From the NCBI GenBank assembly GCA_035369845.1, contig DAOOVD010000038.1, forward strand, positions 1 to 23,603: a stretch of 23,603 nucleotides of DNA, given 5' to 3'. The notes beneath the pieces were generated by a model, which saw only the letters and a program-made list of their open reading frames with translations, was not told the origin of the DNA and ran no database searches. The position numbers and the translations under genes are program-made. Positions 20,934 through 23,603 of this stretch are shown here, piece after piece (position 1 is the stretch's first letter; each line of letters starts with the position of its first letter). The stretch comes from DAOOVD01 sp035369845. GTDB lineage: Bacteria > Bacillota > Desulfotomaculia > Desulfotomaculales > Pelotomaculaceae.

Positions 20934-20950
20934 TGTACAAAGTAAGTACA
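20934..20950 (-). promoter_or_regulatory. candidate operator dyad upstream of the HTH gene
   Basis: TGTAC (20934-20938) and GTACA (20946-20950) are inverted around AAAGTAA, 20 bp before the HTH-gene start; suited to binding by a dimeric regulator, perhaps the HTH protein itself. Inference only. Confidence 0.3.
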
Positions 20951-21210
20951 TAATTTCTACAGGAGAAAAAAATTTCCTGCCTGAAACCAAAAAAATTTGA
21001 AGCCGGTCGTTACCGTCGGGCAGGAACTCGCCTTCCCGTCCCGGTTCAGGCCGACCCTGCACTCGGGTGATTTGCCGCCGGGATCAAGTATTGCCGGCCC
21101 GGAACCAAAGTGTTTTCACTGAGCGCCGGGCAACGCCGTTCGCTGCAGATAAGGGCACCGCCCGCCTGTGCGGGGCCGGAGATTGAGTCCTGAACAGTTT
21201 GTCAAAAGCC

Positions 21211-21237
21211 GCGGCCGGGAGAACCTCTCCCGGCCGC
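21211..21237 (-). terminator. strong hairpin after the SLH gene
   Basis: Perfect 12-bp stem GCGGCCGGGAGA / TCTCCCGGCCGC with a 3-nt loop, 30 bp past the stop codon. The following tract on the minus strand is only GGCTTTTG, a weak U-run, so it may terminate poorly or chiefly protect the mRNA 3' end. Confidence 0.65.
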
Positions 21238-21267
21238 TTCGCCATTAAACGGGTGTGTTCCGAGATG

Positions 21268-22638
21268 TCAGTCTTTGGTTGTAAACCTCCAGTCGCTGCC
21301 GTAAACTCCCTCGAAAACGGCTCCGGTATCCTCATCTTCAAAATAGCCCGCCCTGATGGTTACCTCGAAAGTGTCTCCGCTTTCAAGAGGGTCTTCCAGC
21401 GTAATTACAAGCGTGTCGCCGTCTATTTCCACCTTGTCGACATCCACTTCCTCACCGTCACTTACGTTGTAAACCCTTACAGCCCCGAGCAGCGTCCTGC
21501 CGTCCACAACCTGAATGTCACCGCTGAATTCAGCTTCCAGAACACTGGTTTCGGGTCCGTCAACATCATCATCCCCGTCCGCGGGAAGCAAGCTGACGAT
21601 TTCCAGTGCGCCTTCGGTGCTGAACTCCCAGTCGATCCCGCTGATTCCTTCGAAATTCTCTCCCGACTCTTCCGCCTCGATGATGTCGTCTTCTATCGTT
21701 ACCCTGTAAGTTTTACCGCTTTCGAGAGCGTCCTCAAGTCTTATGGTCAGCGTCCTGCCGCTGATCAGCACTTCGTCGACATCAACATCTTCGTCGTCAG
21801 TTACATTCATAACCCCTATTCCGGCTTTTACGGCATCAATATCGTCAAGCGCCTTGATCTCTACATTAAATTTCACAACCAGTTCGTCCGTGGACGGGTC
21901 TGCGTCCGCGCTGCCGTCAGCCGGGGAAAGGCTGTAAATCTCCAAGGCATCGGTCTGATCCCCGCCGCCGTCTTCATCAGCCCACCGGTCCTGTATTATT
22001 CTGTACAGTACTACAGCCAGTTCCGCCCTTGTAACAGGTTTGTTCGGCTGAAAGAAGTTGCCGGAATAACCGATCATGTAGCGGTTCTTGAACATGCCGC
22101 CGACGTACGACAGGGCGTAGAAAGGAATGTCTCCGCTGTCCGAAAAAGAAACATCGCCATACCCTTCCAGCCCCGCGGCCCTTGCGGCCCAGACCGCCAC
22201 TTCGTACCTTTTGGCCGGCTCAAACCCTTTAAGTTCGTCCGCCTCCTCCTCCGTCAGGATTCCCTCGCTGACGGCGTAATCGAGACAGTCCTCCATCCAT
22301 TCCGGAACGTTGCCGTCCCAATTCCGGACGGAACCGGTGGAGCCGTCAAAGCCCGCCGCTCTGGAAATCATCATGATCGCTTCATATTTGGTTACAGGAA
22401 CGTTGGGCCGGAACGTAAAGTCCGGATAGCCCGTAATTATTCCATATGAACACATATACCGGACAGGTTGTTCAGCCCAGTGCGAACTGATGTCGTTTAA
22501 CTGAACGAACTGTTTTTTGTTCTTGCCGTTGAATTTCCAGTTACCCTTTCCCTTGCCCGGGTCGGCATAAGCAGCCGTCGCAATTCCCAGAACAAGAACC
22601 GCCGCAAGCAGAACCTTTAAAAAACCTCTCCTGAACAA
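21268..22638 (-). CDS. S-layer homology (SLH) domain surface protein with two Ig-like repeats
   Basis: Exported, cell-wall-anchored protein of 456 residues. From the TTG at 22638: a signal peptide MFRRGFLKVLLAAVLVLGIA with cleavage expected after AYA (residue 25); three SLH modules at about 48-92, 106-153 and 165-213, which normally bind pyruvylated secondary wall polymer; a Gly/Asp linker; then two related beta-rich Ig-like (Big_5/SbsA-type) domains at about 232-340 and 342-456, each starting ALEI-SL-PADG and ending with a W-F-T motif. The C-terminal half is very acidic, suggesting calcium binding. The TTG has AGGGGGTG 6-7 nt upstream; the ATG 11 codons earlier (22671) lacks a site and would spoil the signal peptide. 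Ligand or enzymatic role not evident. Confidence 0.88.
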   Translation of the reverse strand: MFRRGFLKVLLAAVLVLGIATAAYADPGKGKGNWKFNGKNKKQFVQLNDISSHWAEQPVRYMCSYGIITGYPDFTFRPNVPVTKYEAIMMISRAAGFDGSTGSVRNWDGNVPEWMEDCLDYAVSEGILTEEEADELKGFEPAKRYEVAVWAARAAGLEGYGDVSFSDSGDIPFYALSYVGGMFKNRYMIGYSGNFFQPNKPVTRAELAVVLYRIIQDRWADEDGGGDQTDALEIYSLSPADGSADADPSTDELVVKFNVEIKALDDIDAVKAGIGVMNVTDDEDVDVDEVLISGRTLTIRLEDALESGKTYRVTIEDDIIEAEESGENFEGISGIDWEFSTEGALEIVSLLPADGDDDVDGPETSVLEAEFSGDIQVVDGRTLLGAVRVYNVSDGEEVDVDKVEIDGDTLVITLEDPLESGDTFEVTIRAGYFEDEDTGAVFEGVYGSDWRFTTKD

Positions 22639-22696
22639 TTTTTGCACCCCCTGAAATTTTGAAAAAAACATGTGAATAATTTTTTGCGCAATCCCT

Positions 22697-22750
22697 CCCT
22701 CTTTTGATTTCTATTTAACAGATACGCCGGCTGAATAAATCAAAAGGGGG
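22697..22750 (-). repeat. 14-bp inverted repeat in the SLH-gene leader
   Basis: CCCTCTTTTGATTT (22697-22710) and AAATCAAAAGGGGG (22737-22750) are inverted, with one G-U-compatible mismatch, around 26 nt. In a minus-strand transcript the stem would stand about 60 nt before the TTG start. It may stabilise the SLH-gene mRNA or serve as a DNA dyad; no good SLH-gene promoter is visible. Confidence 0.55.
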
Positions 22751-22779
22751 TTGGCACGGGCCGGCCCGGAAAATTTTTT

Positions 22780-22815
22780 TGAGTAGTTGCCGCCAGTTTT
22801 TGGCAATACTATAAT
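22780..22815 (+). promoter_or_regulatory. overlapping sigma-F/G-like and sigma-A-like promoters of spoIIR
   Basis: Sigma-F/G reading: TGAGTA (22780-22785), 16-bp spacer, GGCAATACTA (22802-22811), a full match to the GGnRAnAnTW -10. Sigma-A reading: TTGCCG (22787-22792), 17-bp spacer, TATAAT (22810-22815). In B. subtilis spoIIR is under sigma-F, which supports the first reading. Both lie 35-70 bp before the start. Confidence 0.6.
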
Positions 22816-22849
22816 AGTCGACTGTCAAAGAGGCGGGGGAATAAAGACA

Positions 22850-23524
22850 ATGCTTTCGAGAAACCGGCTGGTATCGATCGCGGCTGCCGCAACTGTTTTC
22901 ACAGTTCTCGTTTTCGCCGGCGGCCCGAGACATCAGGAACAGGAAACTGTCTTTCCGCAAGACGGACTGATCAGGCTGCACGTCGTCGCCAACAGCGACA
23001 GCCGACAGGACCAGGAACTGAAAAGAGAGATCCGGGATGAGATAGTGCGCTTTATAGCGCCCCGGATGCTCTCGGCGGAAAACATCGACTCGGCCAGGAC
23101 GGTCGCGGCGGACAACCTGGAAGAAGTAAAGCAAATCGCCGAACGCGAAGTAAGGACACGGGGCGGCAACTACCCGGTCAGCGTCGAACTGGCCAGTTTT
23201 TCCTTTCCCACCAAGCATTACGGGCCGTTTGTGCTCCCGGCAGGCGACTATGAAGCGGTGCGGGTGGTCATCGGCGCCGGTGGAGGGTCGAACTGGTGGT
23301 GCGTATTGTTCCCGCCCCTGTGCTTCGTGGATATGTCAAAGGCCGCCGGGCCGGGTCAAGCCGAAGGAAACGAACAGATTCAGGCAAATTCCAATGCAAT
23401 AAAGGAAGAGGCCGGCACCGTTCCGGAAATTAAGGGGCAAGGCAGCCCGGATACTGCCGGAGGAAACGGCCCGGCCGTAGAGTACAGGTTCAAAATCCTG
23501 GAAATGCTGCAAAAAATCAAATAA
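22850..23524 (+). CDS. spoIIR: stage II sporulation protein R
   Basis: Forespore-made signalling protein secreted into the intermembrane space, where it triggers SpoIIGA to process pro-sigma-E in the mother cell. 224 residues: signal/anchor helix at about 5-24, then the family core LIRLHVVANSDSRQDQELK (40-58), FPTKHYGPFVLPAGDYEAVRV (119-139) and GAGGGSNWWCVLFPPLCFVD (142-161). The tail after 165 is a low-complexity Gly/Glu/Asn stretch ending KILEMLQKIK. ATG at 22850 has a GGCGGGGG site; the frame is open 21 codons further, but these run through the promoter. A group II intron end lies 24 bp past its stop. Confidence 0.95.
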   Translation: MLSRNRLVSIAAAATVFTVLVFAGGPRHQEQETVFPQDGLIRLHVVANSDSRQDQELKREIRDEIVRFIAPRMLSAENIDSARTVAADNLEEVKQIAEREVRTRGGNYPVSVELASFSFPTKHYGPFVLPAGDYEAVRVVIGAGGGSNWWCVLFPPLCFVDMSKAAGPGQAEGNEQIQANSNAIKEEAGTVPEIKGQGSPDTAGGNGPAVEYRFKILEMLQKIK

Positions 23525-23548
23525 CGGACTGCACAACCGGAGGAGTTC

Positions 23549-23603
23549 ATCGGGTAGGAGGCTACTCATTAATTGAGTAGCCGACCTCCCACAGCACCGT
23601 ACG
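23549..23603 (-). mobile_element. 3' end of a group II intron (domain VI, part of domain V), cut by window edge
   Basis: Read on the minus strand: CGUACGGUGCUGU at the window edge resembles the 3' strand of a domain V. Next is a long hairpin: GGGAGG and GGCUACUCA pair with UGAGUAGCC and CCU-A-CCC around AUUAA, leaving one A (23555) bulged. The bulged A is the 7th nucleotide from a GAU at 23551-23549, the geometry of a domain VI branch point and an AY 3' end. The rest of the intron, including any reverse transcriptase, would lie to the right. The call rests on structure and remembered intron ends, not on a search. Otherwise it would be a simple hairpin downstream of spoIIR. Confidence 0.55.

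Larger units (their letters stand above)
20915..21267. other. 353-bp intergenic region between the HTH gene and the SLH gene
   Basis: No gene. On the left is the dyad TGTAC-7 nt-GTACA (20934-20950) in an AT-rich patch with T-runs (minus strand). The middle, about 21000-21190, is GC-rich with small dyads (for example CCCGC-ctgt-GCGGG near 21150-21170) and no riboswitch or tRNA I can match. On the right is a 12-bp terminator-like stem for the SLH gene (21211-21237), and at 21197-21206 CAGTTTGTC resembles the core of the dispersed repeat. I found no convincing promoter for the HTH-divIC pair. Confidence 0.6.

Noticed and set aside
20980..21190. Riboswitch or tRNA in the GC-rich gap before the HTH gene
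   Set aside because: GGCAAA and GGCCTGAA recall the cyclic di-GMP-I riboswitch, but the remaining conserved core and tetraloop receptor are missing; no tRNA T-arm signature either.
21199..22449. 416-codon plus-strand open frame
   Set aside because: Antisense to the SLH gene, which has a signal peptide, SLH modules and a ribosome binding site.

Overview
The window reads as a chromosomal segment of a moderately GC-rich, endospore-forming Clostridia-type Firmicute, most likely of the Pelotomaculum/Desulfotomaculum group. This rests on gene content (spoIIE, spoIIR, spore photoproduct lyase, an SLH-type surface protein), on frequent TTG/GTG starts with strong Shine-Dalgarno sites, and on gene order. 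divIC - S1-domain gene - spoIIE - tilS - ftsH followed by folP - folB - folK is the order known from Bacillus subtilis, here with ppx, ndk and fhs inserted and hpt absent. Species is not proven by the sequence.

Layout, left to right. (1) 1-4334, minus strand: a pantothenate/NAD block transcribed leftward, DUF2520 Rossmann protein - panB - panC - panD - nadB; nadB runs off the left edge. A 5' leader at 4335-4547 carries two look-alike hairpins with a bulged A, an intrinsic terminator and a stem that masks the ribosome binding site, so the pan genes look RNA-regulated. (2) 4748-6247, plus strand: a CCA-adding-type nucleotidyltransferase with an HD domain, transcribed divergently. (3) 6307-7787, minus: spore photoproduct lyase and a ComFB-like protein. 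(4) 7888-10103, minus: folP-folB-folK behind a good sigma-A promoter. (5) 10307-12579, minus: ndk and a formate-tetrahydrofolate ligase. (6) 12712-20914, minus: small HTH protein - divIC - S1 protein - ppx/gppA - spoIIE - tilS - ftsH, divided by terminators and internal promoters. (7) 21268-22638, minus: an SLH-domain surface protein; (8) 22850-23524, plus: spoIIR. (9) The last 55 bases look like the 3' end of a group II intron lying on the minus strand and continuing past the right edge.

Functionally the genes are mostly core metabolism (pantothenate, NAD, folate and one-carbon units), tRNA maturation (TilS, CCA enzyme), membrane proteolysis (FtsH), division (DivIC) and sporulation (SpoIIE phosphatase activating sigma-F, SpoIIR signalling to the mother cell, spore DNA repair by SPL). 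The spoIIE promoter has the 21-bp -35/-10 spacing typical of Spo0A-activated promoters, and spoIIR has a sigma-F/G-like promoter overlapping a sigma-A-like one. I see no CRISPR array, no tRNA or rRNA gene, and no gene cluster that is clearly a new defence or biosynthetic system. The most interesting points are the pan leader, the relocated cysteine in the photoproduct lyase, the sporulation promoters, the intron end, and a dispersed intergenic repeat.
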